DNA of 64,000 bases, taken from the NCBI RefSeq assembly GCF_000733765.1, contig NZ_JPOG01000001.1, positions 2,604,001 to 2,668,000 of the forward strand. The letters are read 5' to 3'. Under the pieces are notes generated by a model that saw nothing but the letters and a program-made list of their open reading frames with translations, searched no databases and was not told the DNA's origin. Positions 25,932 through 35,913 of this stretch are shown here, in pieces. The stretch is from Algiphilus aromaticivorans DG1253. Lineage in GTDB: Bacteria; Pseudomonadota; Gammaproteobacteria; Nevskiales; Nevskiaceae. Position 1 is the stretch's first letter. Each line of letters opens with the position of its first letter. The translations under genes and the position numbers were made by a program.

Positions 25932-28166
25932 CTATTCGCTGCTCGCCTTCTCGATGTCCGCCACCAGATCGTGACTGCGCTTGATCACGTACTCGTGCAC
26001 TAGACGAATCTGATCATTATCCCCGCCCAGGATGTGGCCAAATGACGGCATGCCTTGGTGGGCACGCGCGCCGTGCACAATCGCCGCGAAGTGCTCGTGA
26101 GTCTCCGCGTCCAGGTAGCGCAGATCCGGCACCACCCCGCTGCTCTCCACATTGACACCGTGACAGGTGGCGCAGACCCCGTTGTAGAGATATTTCCCGG
26201 TAGCCAGCGACTCGGCGCCAATGTCGGCGTCGCGCTCCGGCGGCTCCGGTACCGGCCGCGGCTCGTTGCGCGGCGGCGGCAACTTGCCCTTGCCATCAAG
26301 CTTGTAGGTCAGAACCCGGGATTCGGGCTGCACGTCGATTCTGGAGGCCAGTGGACCGGTCAAGAGCGTAAAAGCGCCGCCCCAGCCAACCATGAAGGTC
26401 ACGTACTGCTCGCCGTCGATCTCATAGGTCATGGGTCCGGCCAGCACACCGCTGTTGGCGCGCGACTTCCACAGCAGCTCGCCACTATCAGCGGCGTACG
26501 CCCGCACTTCCCCCTGAGCGTTGCCCTGGAATACCAGATTGCCGGCGGTGGTCAGCGTACCGCCGTTCCACAGGTGCGGGTGCTCGACCTTCCAAGCCGC
26601 CTCTTGCTTCACCGGATCCCAGGCCAAAAGCGCGCCGTGGAATTGCTCGGCCAGTGCGTCGATCTCGTCCGGGTCCTCCGGCAACTCGAGCGGCTCCAAG
26701 CCAATGTTCCACAGGTTCAAAGCGACGATCGGATCCGCCTCGGAATCCGCGTACAGAAAGCTGGCGTACTGCGCCGGGATATAAACCAGCCCCGTATCCG
26801 GGTTGTATGACATCGGCTGCCAATTGTGGCCGCCAAAAGGACTGGGAGTGACCAGCTTCGGCTTTTCGCTGTAGTCCCCGGCTTCGCTAAAGATCGGCCG
26901 TCCGGTATCCATGTCGATACCCTCCGCCCAGTTCACCGGCACGTAGTTCTCGGCCGATAGCAGCTCGCCCGTCTCGCGGTCGATCACATAGAAAAAACCA
27001 TTCTTGGGGGCCTGCATCAGCACCTTGCGACGCTCTCCGTCCAGGCTCAGCTCTGCCTGGACAAGGTGCTGGGTAGCGGTGTAATCCCACTTGTCGCCCG
27101 GCGTCGTCTGGTAATGCCAAATGTATTCTCCAGTGTCGGGATCCAGCGCCACAATCGACGACAGGAAAAGATTGTCGCCCTTGCCCTCGCTGCGATCGGC
27201 GATGTTCCAGGGCGAACCATTACCGACACCGATATAGAGCTGATCCAACTCCGGGTCATAGGCGATCGAGTCCCAGACCGTGCCGCCCCCGCCCTGCTTG
27301 TAGTAGGTCTCTCCGTGCCAGGTCTCCCGGGCCATCTCGAGGATATCGTTCTCCACAGGTTTGGAAGGATCGCCCGGCACCGTGAAGAAGCGCCAATCCA
27401 GATCGCCCGTATCGGCGTCGTAGGCGCTGACATAGCCACGAACCCCCAGCTCGGCACCGCCGTTGCCGATAAGTACCTTGCCCTTGACCACCCGCGGGGC
27501 GCCCGTAATGGTATAGTTGGGATAGCCGTTGTCTACGATCGTATTGGTCTCCCAAACCACCTCGCCGCTGGCCGCGTCGAGTGCAATCAGCCGGCCATCG
27601 AAGGCCCCGACGTAGACCTTGCCCTGCCACACCGCGACGCCGCGGTTAACGACACCGCAGCAGGCCTTGCCGCCGGTCGCTCGCGGCACCTGTGGGTCGT
27701 ACTTCCAGATCAACTCGCCGGAGACCGGATCCAGGGCGTAGACGATGCTGTAAGGCCCAGTGGTATACATCACGCCGTCGACCACAATCGGCGTGGCTTC
27801 CACCCCGCGATCCACGTCCAGCTTGAAGCTCCAGGCCAGCCCGAGCCTATCGACGTTGTCGTCGTTAATGGCGTCCAGCGGCGAATAGCGCTGCTCGGAA
27901 TAGGTGCGACCGTGACTCATCCAGGCGCCCGACTCGCCGTCGGCGGCTCGCAGGCGTTTTCCATCGACCGCAGCAACTTCTGTGCCCTTGGCGGCTTCGT
28001 CATCGGTGTGCGGCGCATCCGACTGTGAGCAGGCGGGCAGCATCAACACGGACAGACCGACTAGGAGCAGGCTCCTAAGACTATCCATCACGCCAAGGGA
28101 TACTGCGCCAGAGCGCTCGCGGAAGCCCGAACCGTGTATCCGCGTGGCCTTTGGGATCACCACCAT
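25932..28166 (-). CDS. PQQ-dependent quinohemoprotein alcohol dehydrogenase (type II)
   Basis: A 744-residue protein. An eight-bladed PQQ propeller spans about residues 80-620. It includes the adjacent-cysteine disulfide GGKACCGVV (Cys169-Cys170) and tryptophan-docking repeats such as ALDPVSGELIWKY, ALDAASGEVVWET and ALDPDTGEYIWHY. A C-terminal cytochrome c domain follows with heme motif CATCH at 665-669. It oxidises primary alcohols in the periplasm and passes electrons to the respiratory chain. ATG 28166 has GAGGAG upstream. A second ATG at 28088 begins a typical lipoprotein signal (lipobox LPAC) but lacks a ribosome site. Next to CYP153, it would oxidise the alkanol product. Confidence 0.9.
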   Translation of the reverse strand: MVVIPKATRIHGSGFRERSGAVSLGVMDSLRSLLLVGLSVLMLPACSQSDAPHTDDEAAKGTEVAAVDGKRLRAADGESGAWMSHGRTYSEQRYSPLDAINDDNVDRLGLAWSFKLDVDRGVEATPIVVDGVMYTTGPYSIVYALDPVSGELIWKYDPQVPRATGGKACCGVVNRGVAVWQGKVYVGAFDGRLIALDAASGEVVWETNTIVDNGYPNYTITGAPRVVKGKVLIGNGGAELGVRGYVSAYDADTGDLDWRFFTVPGDPSKPVENDILEMARETWHGETYYKQGGGGTVWDSIAYDPELDQLYIGVGNGSPWNIADRSEGKGDNLFLSSIVALDPDTGEYIWHYQTTPGDKWDYTATQHLVQAELSLDGERRKVLMQAPKNGFFYVIDRETGELLSAENYVPVNWAEGIDMDTGRPIFSEAGDYSEKPKLVTPSPFGGHNWQPMSYNPDTGLVYIPAQYASFLYADSEADPIVALNLWNIGLEPLELPEDPDEIDALAEQFHGALLAWDPVKQEAAWKVEHPHLWNGGTLTTAGNLVFQGNAQGEVRAYAADSGELLWKSRANSGVLAGPMTYEIDGEQYVTFMVGWGGAFTLLTGPLASRIDVQPESRVLTYKLDGKGKLPPPRNEPRPVPEPPERDADIGAESLATGKYLYNGVCATCHGVNVESSGVVPDLRYLDAETHEHFAAIVHGARAHQGMPSFGHILGGDNDQIRLVHEYVIKRSHDLVADIEKASSE

Positions 28167-28818
28167 GAGTCTCTCCTCTAGTTTTTGTCTTCGTGCGGAC
28201 TCTCGTCAGCCAGGCCGACCGATCCCACAGCTCGCTAGCCCCGCCCTCCAACTCAAGATCGATCTTCTATCGAACAGAGCGGTCCGAGCATGCTCATCAT
28301 CGAGGCTTGAGACCGAAGCCCATTGGGCTGGAGGCCCTCATCGACGCAAGACCTGGCTACGTTGGCGATGAAGCCGCTCAAGCCGGGCGACGGGATTGAT
28401 CCACGACGAGTTTCTGGTTCCGCTTGCCTCATTCCGAGTCGGTGCGTAGACGAGTCAGTGCAAAAATACAGCCTGACCTTTTGTGAGCCTGGCCCTGGTT
28501 CCTTACAAAATCACAAACAAGATAATCGACCGTCAGGCGGAGAGCTTATCCCCACTAAAGCAACGAGACTGCTCACTAACCACATTCATGCAGTGACAAC
28601 CTTGAGCTTTCAGTACGGCCATAGACGGCGGACAGCGCCGAAGCCTTGGGTAGGCTTATTGCACTCCGCGGGATGGGGCAGCGCCCCCTACTAAAGGAGG
28701 GTTTTGGCTGCGCCAACGCATGACCTCAGCTCGCATCAGGCGACACATTTCGTCGCCGGCGCAATGCTTAGAGAAGCTTGGAGCACTCGACCAATGTCGC
28801 GCGCAAGGATGGCCCCAC
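28167..28818. other. Long intergenic region upstream of the PQQ dehydrogenase
   Basis: About 650 bp, richer in A and T in the middle (28450-28620) than its surroundings. No gene is supported; the 123-codon plus-strand frame (28323-28694) has no recognisable domain. It should carry the PQQ gene promoter. A 10-bp palindrome GAGCATGCTC is at 28286-28295 and a short hairpin GGGGC-AGC-GCCCC at 28675-28687. Confidence 0.4.
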
Positions 28819-28842
28819 AGCGCCCCTCAGGTTGAGGGCGCT
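28819..28842 (-). terminator. Hairpin directly after hslO
   Basis: AGCGCCCCTCA and TGAGGGCGCT pair over 10 bp with one bulged C and a 3-nt loop, 1 bp after the hslO stop. It has no T run, so terminator function is likely but not certain. Confidence 0.5.
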
Positions 28843-28843
28843 A

Positions 28844-29764
28844 TCAGTGCAGCCCGCCGCTGGGGGGCACCGGGTCAGTGGCGCTGGCGTTCACGGCGGC
28901 GAAGAGCGTCTGTATCTGCGCCGGGTCGTAGTGGTAGCCCTGACCACAGAAATCGCAGTGCACCGTAACCGAGCCCTGCTCCGCCAGGATGTCGCGCACT
29001 TCGTCTTCGCCCAGCGACAGCAGCACGCGCGAAACCTTGGCGTGACTGCAGGAGCAGGCAATGGCCACCTGTCGCGGTGCGTGCAGCTGCAGATCCTCGG
29101 CGTGAAAGAGGCGCTTCAGGATGACGGCGGGCGATTGCGCGATCAGCTCTTCGCCGCCCAAGGTGTCGACCAGCGCCTCGACATGCGCCCAGCCGGCATC
29201 GGCCTCGGCGCCCACTCCTGGAAGACGCTGCAGCATGAGCCCGGCGACACGCTCACCGTCGGTGGCCAGCACGAAGCGCGTCGGCAGCTGTTCGCTCTGC
29301 GCGAAGTAGGCCTCCAGCGCCTGCTCGCAGCTGGCGCTGCCCAGCGGCACCATCGCCTGATAGCTCTGCCCGGATTTCGGCTCCAGCGTCACGCCGAAGA
29401 CGCCGTCCCGCGTCAGCTGCGCGAAGTCGCCGGCACCGCCCGTGTCGCTGCGCACCCGGGCCATGCCGCGCGTGCGCAGATCGTCCTCGGTCTGTACCAG
29501 CAGCAGCGCCAGCTCGGCACTGTTCTGGATCTGCAGCCCCATGCGGCCCCTGAACTTGAGATTGGCCGCCATCAGCGGCCCGGCGGCGAGCAGCTCGCCG
29601 AGCAGGCGCTGGACGTCAGGCGGATGCCCGTCGCGGGCCACCATCGCCGGCACGCCCTCGCCGGCGCGCAGAATGGCGCCGCGCACGCCGTACTCGGGCA
29701 GATGAAAGCCGGTGAGCTGCTCGTCGGGGGCGTGCTCGGTCTGTAGATCCCGGACGGTGCTCAT
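28844..29764 (-). CDS. hslO: Redox-regulated chaperone Hsp33
   Basis: A 306-residue Hsp33. The N-terminal substrate-binding domain ends in the linker, and the C-terminal zinc-binding switch has the CxC ... CxxC set (CSCSHAK, then CDFCGQGY). Oxidation of these cysteines releases zinc and activates holdase activity in the cytoplasm under oxidative stress. [10 protein letters not shown] and [18 protein letters not shown] are typical of the family. Its ATG overlaps the gatB stop by 4 bp, so it is translationally coupled to the Gat operon, an uncommon pairing. Confidence 0.93.
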   Translation of the reverse strand: MSTVRDLQTEHAPDEQLTGFHLPEYGVRGAILRAGEGVPAMVARDGHPPDVQRLLGELLAAGPLMAANLKFRGRMGLQIQNSAELALLLVQTEDDLRTRGMARVRSDTGGAGDFAQLTRDGVFGVTLEPKSGQSYQAMVPLGSASCEQALEAYFAQSEQLPTRFVLATDGERVAGLMLQRLPGVGAEADAGWAHVEALVDTLGGEELIAQSPAVILKRLFHAEDLQLHAPRQVAIACSCSHAKVSRVLLSLGEDEVRDILAEQGSVTVHCDFCGQGYHYDPAQIQTLFAAVNASATDPVPPSGGLH

Positions 29765-31227
29765 TCCGACGACGGCGGGCCGAGTCGCTCCTTGAGCAGC
29801 CGGTTGACCGCATCCGGATTCGCCTTGCCACCGGTGGCCTTCATGACCTGACCGACAAAGAAACCGAGCACCCGCTCCTTGCCGCCCTTGTACTGCTCGA
29901 GCTGCTTGGGATTGTCGGCAACGACCTGCTCGATGATCTCGCCGATCGCGCTGTCGTCCGTGATCTGGCGCAGGCCCTTGGCCTCGATGACGGTGTCGGC
30001 GTCGCCTTCGCCGTTCATCATGGCCTCGAAAACCTCCTTGGCGATCTTGCCGGAGATGGTCTCGTCGACCATGCGCTGGACCAGACCGGCCATCTGCCCG
30101 GCCGACACCGGCGATTCGGTGATCCCCAGTCCGGCCTTGTTGAGGGCTCCGAGCAGATCGGTGATGACCCAGTTCGCGCAGAGCTTGGCCTCACCGCCGG
30201 CGGCAGCAACCATGGCCTCGTAGAAATCGGCCAGCGGCCGCTCGCCGGTGAGCACGGTGGCGTCGTAACGCGACAGGCCGTACTGCTGCTCGAAGCGGTT
30301 GCGCTTGTCGATGGGCAGCTCGGGCAGCGAGGCGCGGACCTCCTCGATATAGGCCGGCTCGCAGCGGATGGGCAGCAGGTCGGGGTCCGGGAAGTAGCGG
30401 TAGTCGTGCGCGTCCTCCTTGGAGCGCATGGCGCGGGTCGTGCCGCTGGAGGGATCGAAGAGGCGCGTCTCCTGGTCGATGCTGCCGCCGGCTTCGAGCA
30501 CGTCGATCTGGCGATGGATCTCGTGCTCGATGGCCTTCTCGACATAGCGGAAGGAGTTGACGTTCTTGGTCTCCGTGCGCGTGCCGAACTCGGCCTGGCC
30601 GACCGGCCGCACCGAGACGTTGGCGTCGCAGCGGAAGGAGCCTTCCTGCATGTTGCCGTCGCAGATGCCCAGATAGACGACGATCTGGTGCAGCTTCTTC
30701 AGGTAGGCGACGGCCTCGGCCGGCGTACGCAGCTCCGGCTCGGAGACGATCTCGATGAGCGGCGTGCCGGCGCGATTAAGGTCAATGCCCGAGGCGCCGA
30801 CAAAGCCCTCGTGCATGGACTTGCCGGCGTCCTCCTCCATGTGCGCGCGGGTGATGCCGATGCGCTTTTCTTCCTCGCCGACGACGATGTCCAGATGCCC
30901 CTTGCCGACGATGGGCAGTTCGTACTGCGAGATCTGGTAGCCCTTGGGCAGGTCCGGGTAGAAGTAGTGCTTACGCGCGAAGACCGACACCGGCGCGATG
31001 TCGGCCTCGACGGCCAGACCGAACATGACGGCCATGCGCAGCGCGTCGCGGTTGAGCACGGGCAGCACGCCCGGCATGCCGAGGTCGATGGCCGAGGCCT
31101 GCGCATTCGGCGGCGCGCCATAGGCGGTGGGTGCGCCGGAGAAGATCTTCGACTGCGTCGAGAGCTGGCAGTGGACCTCCAGGCCGATGACGGCCTCCCA
31201 GCCCTCGGGAATACGAACATCACTCAT
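29761..31227 (-). CDS. gatB: Asp-tRNA(Asn)/Glu-tRNA(Gln) amidotransferase subunit B
   Basis: A 488-residue GatB. The N-terminal cradle shows [34 protein letters not shown] and [15 protein letters not shown]. The C-terminal tail domain (GatB/YqeY) shows [20 protein letters not shown] and [20 protein letters not shown]-like residues. It activates the tRNA-bound carboxylate with ATP and receives ammonia from GatA. The order on the leftward strand is gatC-gatA-gatB-hslO. A 142-bp inverted repeat separates it from gatA, which is wider than usual for this operon. Confidence 0.95.
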   Translation of the reverse strand: MSDVRIPEGWEAVIGLEVHCQLSTQSKIFSGAPTAYGAPPNAQASAIDLGMPGVLPVLNRDALRMAVMFGLAVEADIAPVSVFARKHYFYPDLPKGYQISQYELPIVGKGHLDIVVGEEEKRIGITRAHMEEDAGKSMHEGFVGASGIDLNRAGTPLIEIVSEPELRTPAEAVAYLKKLHQIVVYLGICDGNMQEGSFRCDANVSVRPVGQAEFGTRTETKNVNSFRYVEKAIEHEIHRQIDVLEAGGSIDQETRLFDPSSGTTRAMRSKEDAHDYRYFPDPDLLPIRCEPAYIEEVRASLPELPIDKRNRFEQQYGLSRYDATVLTGERPLADFYEAMVAAAGGEAKLCANWVITDLLGALNKAGLGITESPVSAGQMAGLVQRMVDETISGKIAKEVFEAMMNGEGDADTVIEAKGLRQITDDSAIGEIIEQVVADNPKQLEQYKGGKERVLGFFVGQVMKATGGKANPDAVNRLLKERLGPPSSE

Positions 31228-31231
31228 AAAT

Positions 31232-31373
31232 AAAGTGGCCTCAGTGCGTAGCGAGCGGGTGCCTGAGAGCGGCCGCCGGAGCGCAGGGCGCGCAGTGTAT
31301 AAGGCAATACATGAGCAGTCCGAGCACCGCCGGACGCGCTCAGGCGCACGCGCAGTAGCTCTGTGGCCACTTT
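31232..31373. repeat. MITE-like imperfect inverted repeat between gatA and gatB
   Basis: The ends AAAGTGGCCTCAG (31232-31244) and, on the other strand, AAAGTGGCCACAG (ending 31373) match at 12 of 13 positions. Similarity continues inward for about 50 bp per arm, with GTGCCTGAG against GTGCGCCTGAG and GCCGCCGG against GTCCGGCGG. The right end overlaps the gatA stop codon. It has no coding capacity. No clear target-site duplication is seen. In the gat mRNA it would fold into a long stem. Confidence 0.55.
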
Positions 31374-32827
31374 CATGCGAAGGCCTCGGGGAAGCGCGTA
31401 TGCCAATCGGTGACCTGCTGGTAGGCGTGGGCCGCGGCCAGCAACCGCCCCTCGTCGAAGTGGCGACCGATGAGCTGCGCGCCCGCCGGCAGGCCGTCCT
31501 TGAACCCGCAGGGCATGGACAGCGCCGGCAAGCCGGCCAGATTGGCGGCGATGGTATAGACGTCGTTGAGATACATCGTCACCGGGTCGTCCGCCTTCTC
31601 GCCGAGCGCGAAGGCCGTGCCCTGGGTGGTCGGCCCCAGGATCAGGTCGACGTCGGAGAAGGCGCGCTCGAAGTCCTCGGCGATCAGGTGGCGCACCTTC
31701 TGCGCCTGCAGGTAGTAGGCGTCGTAGTAGCCGTGCGACAGCACATAGGTGCCGATGAGGATGCGGCGCTGGACCTCCTTGCCGAAGCCCTCGCCGCGCG
31801 AGCGCTTGTAGAGGTCCTCCAGATTCTCGGGGTCGGCGCAGCGATAGCCGTAGCGCACGCCGTCGTAACGCGACAGATTGGAGGAGGCTTCGGCCGGCGC
31901 TACCACGTAGTAGGTGGGCACCGACAGCGGCGAATTGGGCAGCTGGATCTCGACCAGCGTGGCGCCCAGCTTCTCGTACTCGCGCGCGGCCGCCATGACC
32001 GCTTCGCGCACGGCGTCGTCCAGTCCCTCGGCGAAGTACTCGGCGGGCAGGCCGATACGCAGCCCGGCCATGGGCTCGTCGAGCGCCGCGCTATAGTCCT
32101 CGACCTCGCGCTCGGCGCAGGTGGAGTCGCGCGGATCGAAGCCGGCCATGCCCTGCAGCACCAGCGCGGCGTCGGCGGCGCTATGCGCCACCACCCCGGC
32201 CTGATCCAGCGAAGAGGCGAAGGCCACCATGCCGTAGCGCGAGACGCGCCCGTAGGTCGGCTTGATGCCCGTTAGGCCGGTCAATGCCGCGGGCTGGCGG
32301 ATGGAGCCGCCGGTGTCGGTGGCCGTGGCCGCAGGCGCCAGCCCGGCCGCCACTGCCGCGACACTGCCACCCGAAGAGCCGCCGGGAACGCGCTCGGTAT
32401 CCCAGGGATTCCTGGTGGGGCCGTAGAAGCTGGTTTCGGTCGAAGAGCCCATGGCGAACTCGTCCATGTTCACCTTGCCAAGCGTGACCATGCCGGCCGC
32501 GTCGAGCAGCTCGACGATGTGCGCATCGTAGGGGGCGACGAAGTTGTCCAACATCTTCGAGCCGCAGGAAGTGCGCACACCCTGAGTACAGAAGAGGTCC
32601 TTGTGCGCCAGCGGAATGCCGGTCAGCGGCCCCGCCTCACCCTTGGCAATGCGGGCGTCGGCGGCGTCGGCCTGGGCCAGCGCGCGCTCGGGCGTGACGG
32701 TGACATAGCTGTTGAGCCCGCCATCGTGCGCGTCGATGCGCGACAGGAAGTGCTCGGTCAGCTCGCGGCTGGAGAATTCGCGGGCGCGCAGGCTCTCGGC
32801 GAGCGCGGCGAGGGATCGGCTGTGCAT
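31373..32827 (-). CDS. gatA: Asp-tRNA(Asn)/Glu-tRNA(Gln) amidotransferase subunit A
   Basis: A 484-residue amidase-signature enzyme. The Ser-cisSer-Lys triad is Lys76 (AHKDLFC), Ser151 (PGGSSGGS) and Ser175 (TGGSIRQPA), with the same spacing as characterised GatA proteins. It hydrolyses glutamine to supply ammonia to GatB for making Gln-tRNA(Gln) and/or Asn-tRNA(Asn). It starts 13 bp after the gatC stop. The presence of gatCAB implies that at least one of GlnRS or AsnRS is missing in this organism, although neither can be tested here. Confidence 0.96.
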   Translation of the reverse strand: MHSRSLAALAESLRAREFSSRELTEHFLSRIDAHDGGLNSYVTVTPERALAQADAADARIAKGEAGPLTGIPLAHKDLFCTQGVRTSCGSKMLDNFVAPYDAHIVELLDAAGMVTLGKVNMDEFAMGSSTETSFYGPTRNPWDTERVPGGSSGGSVAAVAAGLAPAATATDTGGSIRQPAALTGLTGIKPTYGRVSRYGMVAFASSLDQAGVVAHSAADAALVLQGMAGFDPRDSTCAEREVEDYSAALDEPMAGLRIGLPAEYFAEGLDDAVREAVMAAAREYEKLGATLVEIQLPNSPLSVPTYYVVAPAEASSNLSRYDGVRYGYRCADPENLEDLYKRSRGEGFGKEVQRRILIGTYVLSHGYYDAYYLQAQKVRHLIAEDFERAFSDVDLILGPTTQGTAFALGEKADDPVTMYLNDVYTIAANLAGLPALSMPCGFKDGLPAGAQLIGRHFDEGRLLAAAHAYQQVTDWHTRFPEAFA

Positions 32828-32840
32828 GGTGGCCTTCTGC

Positions 32841-33128
32841 TTATTCGATGACGCGCGGCACGCGGTAGAGGCCGTCGACGGCCTCGGGGGCCAGGGCCTG
32901 GAAACGGTCGCGCTGGTCTTCCTCGGTCACGATGTCATCGCGACCGCGCTGGGGCATGGCCAGCGGGTGCGCCATGGGGGTGACGTCGGACGTATCGGCC
33001 GCGCGCAGCGCGTCGACCATGCCGAGGATGGCGTCGAGCTCGCCGCCAAGGCTATCCAGCCGCGGCTGCTCGATGTGGAGCCGCGCCAGATGCGCCACGT
33101 GGCGGAGCTGTTCGTTGCTGAGTGGCAT
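32841..33128 (-). CDS. gatC: Asp-tRNA(Asn)/Glu-tRNA(Gln) amidotransferase subunit C
   Basis: A 95-residue GatC. It opens with [17 protein letters not shown] and continues with [26 protein letters not shown] and [22 protein letters not shown], all typical. GatC wraps around GatA and GatB and stabilises the complex. ATG 33128 is preferred over the longer frame because the conserved start lies there and GAGG is upstream. It is the first gene of the leftward gat operon and is divergent from mreB, a common gammaproteobacterial arrangement. Confidence 0.95.
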   Translation of the reverse strand: MPLSNEQLRHVAHLARLHIEQPRLDSLGGELDAILGMVDALRAADTSDVTPMAHPLAMPQRGRDDIVTEEDQRDRFQALAPEAVDGLYRVPRVIE

Positions 33129-34373
<1,245 letters not shown>

Positions 34374-34471
34374 CCACGGCGGAGGCGCGGCCCCGGCCGC
34401 GCGTCCGGCTTTGATGATTCCGCGCTTCGCCTTATGCTCGAAGCCCGCCAGCCCGTGATGATGCCAAGGTC

Positions 34472-35428
34472 TTGAATACGCTCTCGCGCCCGCGACGCCC
34501 GCTCTTCCAGCGCAGCGGCACGGGCAGCCGGCGCGCGCTGGTGCTGGCGCTGCTCTGCCTGGCGCTGATCGCGGTCGACCTGCAGACCGAGCGCCTCGCG
34601 CCGCTGCGCAGCGCCGCCATGGTCGCCGCCAGCCCGCTGGTCTGGCTGGCCGAACAGCCCGCCGAGTTGCGCCGCTTCGTTAACTTCATCTCGCTGCGCG
34701 CCGAGGAGCTGGAAGCCTACGAACAGCTGCAGCGCACGCATCTGAGGTTGATGTCACGCGTGCAGCGCGTAGAGGCGCTGGAGGCCGAGAACCGCCGGCT
34801 GCGCGCGCTGTTGTCCTCAACCGATGTGCTGGAAGCACGCGCCTTGGTCGCCGAAGTGCTTGCCGCCAGCCAGGACCCCTACCAGCAGCGCCTGATCCTC
34901 AATCGCGGCAGCGAGCACGGCGTCTATCGCGGCCAGGCCGTCATCGACGCCTCGGGCGTGCTCGGGCAAGTCGTGCGCGTGCATGCGCGCTCGGCGAGTG
35001 CGCTGCTGGTCACCGATCCGGACCACGGCATCCCGGTGGAGGTCAACCGCACCGGCCTGCAGACCATCGCCGTCGGCCGCGGCGACGGCCAGTCGCTGTC
35101 GCTGCCCTACCTGCCGGGCAACGCAGACATCCGCGTTGATGACCTGCTGGTGTCATCCTCGCTGGGCGGACGCTTCCCCTCTGGTTACCCGGTAGCGCGC
35201 GTACGCGAGGTGCGATACGAACCTGGACAGAGCTTCATGGAGGCCATAGCCCTGCCCGAGGCACGCGTCAACCGCAGCCGCCAGGTGCTGCTGCTTTGGA
35301 GCGAGGAGGGCCTGGGCGAGGATGGCACGCGCATAGAGACCATCCCCGAAGATGCCTTCGAAGTCATGCCACCCACTCCGTCCGAACCGGCTAAGGCGCC
35401 GGAAAACGAAGCGGAGGAAACGCCATGA
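34472..35428 (+). CDS. mreC: Rod-shape determining protein MreC
   Basis: A 318-residue protein with a single N-terminal membrane helix (ALVLALLCLALIAVDL), a coiled coil at about residues 80-112 (EAYEQLQRTHLRLMSRVQRVEALEAENRRL) and two beta domains (RLILNRGSEHGVYRGQAVIDASGVLGQV, NADIRVDDLLVSSSLGGRFPSGYPVARV). It bridges MreB and the periplasmic PBP2. The start at 34472 is a TTG close to AAGG; no better in-frame codon is available upstream. The C-terminus is a Glu/Pro-rich tail. The stop overlaps mreD by 4 bp. Confidence 0.92.
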   Translation: MNTLSRPRRPLFQRSGTGSRRALVLALLCLALIAVDLQTERLAPLRSAAMVAASPLVWLAEQPAELRRFVNFISLRAEELEAYEQLQRTHLRLMSRVQRVEALEAENRRLRALLSSTDVLEARALVAEVLAASQDPYQQRLILNRGSEHGVYRGQAVIDASGVLGQVVRVHARSASALLVTDPDHGIPVEVNRTGLQTIAVGRGDGQSLSLPYLPGNADIRVDDLLVSSSLGGRFPSGYPVARVREVRYEPGQSFMEAIALPEARVNRSRQVLLLWSEEGLGEDGTRIETIPEDAFEVMPPTPSEPAKAPENEAEETP

Positions 35429-35907
35429 CCACGCTACGCGACGGCCTGCTCCTGATTACCTTGACGGCGCTGGCGCTGCTGCTGACGCTGCTGCCGCTAC
35501 CCGAGCCGATCATGCCGCTGCGGCCGGCCTGGCCACTGCTGGTGCTGTCAGCCTGGGCCATGCAGCGCGATCCGATGGCGGTGCTGCCGCTGGCGCTGGC
35601 CGCCGGGCTGATGCTGGACGCCGTGCGCGGCGTCACGCTGGGCCTGCACGGCGCCGCGCTGCTGCTGCCACTGGCCGCGACCATGCAATGGCGCGCCGCG
35701 TTGCGCACCATGCCGCTGTGGCAAGCATCGATCGCAGCCGGAGTGCTTTTCCTGCTGCACGCGCTGCTGCTAAGCCTGCTCGACGCGCTCACGGGCGAGC
35801 ACAGCCTACGCAGCGCGCACTGGTGGGCCATTCCCGTCTCCCTGCTGCTGTGGCCGCTGGCCGTGCTGCTGCTACGCCCAGCGCCCGTGGCCAAGTCGCC
35901 GGGCTGA
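35425..35907 (+). CDS. mreD: Rod-shape determining membrane protein MreD
   Basis: A 160-residue, very hydrophobic protein with five to six membrane segments (LLLITLTALALLLTLLPLP, AVLPLALAAGLMLDAVRGVTLGLHGAALLLPLA, ASIAAGVLFLLHALLLSLLDAL, AIPVSLLLWPLAVLLL). The motif LMLDAVRGVTLGLHG is typical of MreD. It completes the MreBCD complex in the inner membrane. It is translationally coupled to mreC through ATGA and followed 6 bp later by mrdA. Confidence 0.93.
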   Translation: MTTLRDGLLLITLTALALLLTLLPLPEPIMPLRPAWPLLVLSAWAMQRDPMAVLPLALAAGLMLDAVRGVTLGLHGAALLLPLAATMQWRAALRTMPLWQASIAAGVLFLLHALLLSLLDALTGEHSLRSAHWWAIPVSLLLWPLAVLLLRPAPVAKSPG

Positions 35908-35913
35908 GCGCCG

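Noticed and set aside
28323-28694. A 123-codon rightward gene upstream of hslO
   Set aside because: No recognisable domain, no ribosome site, and composition unlike neighbouring genes; treated as intergenic.
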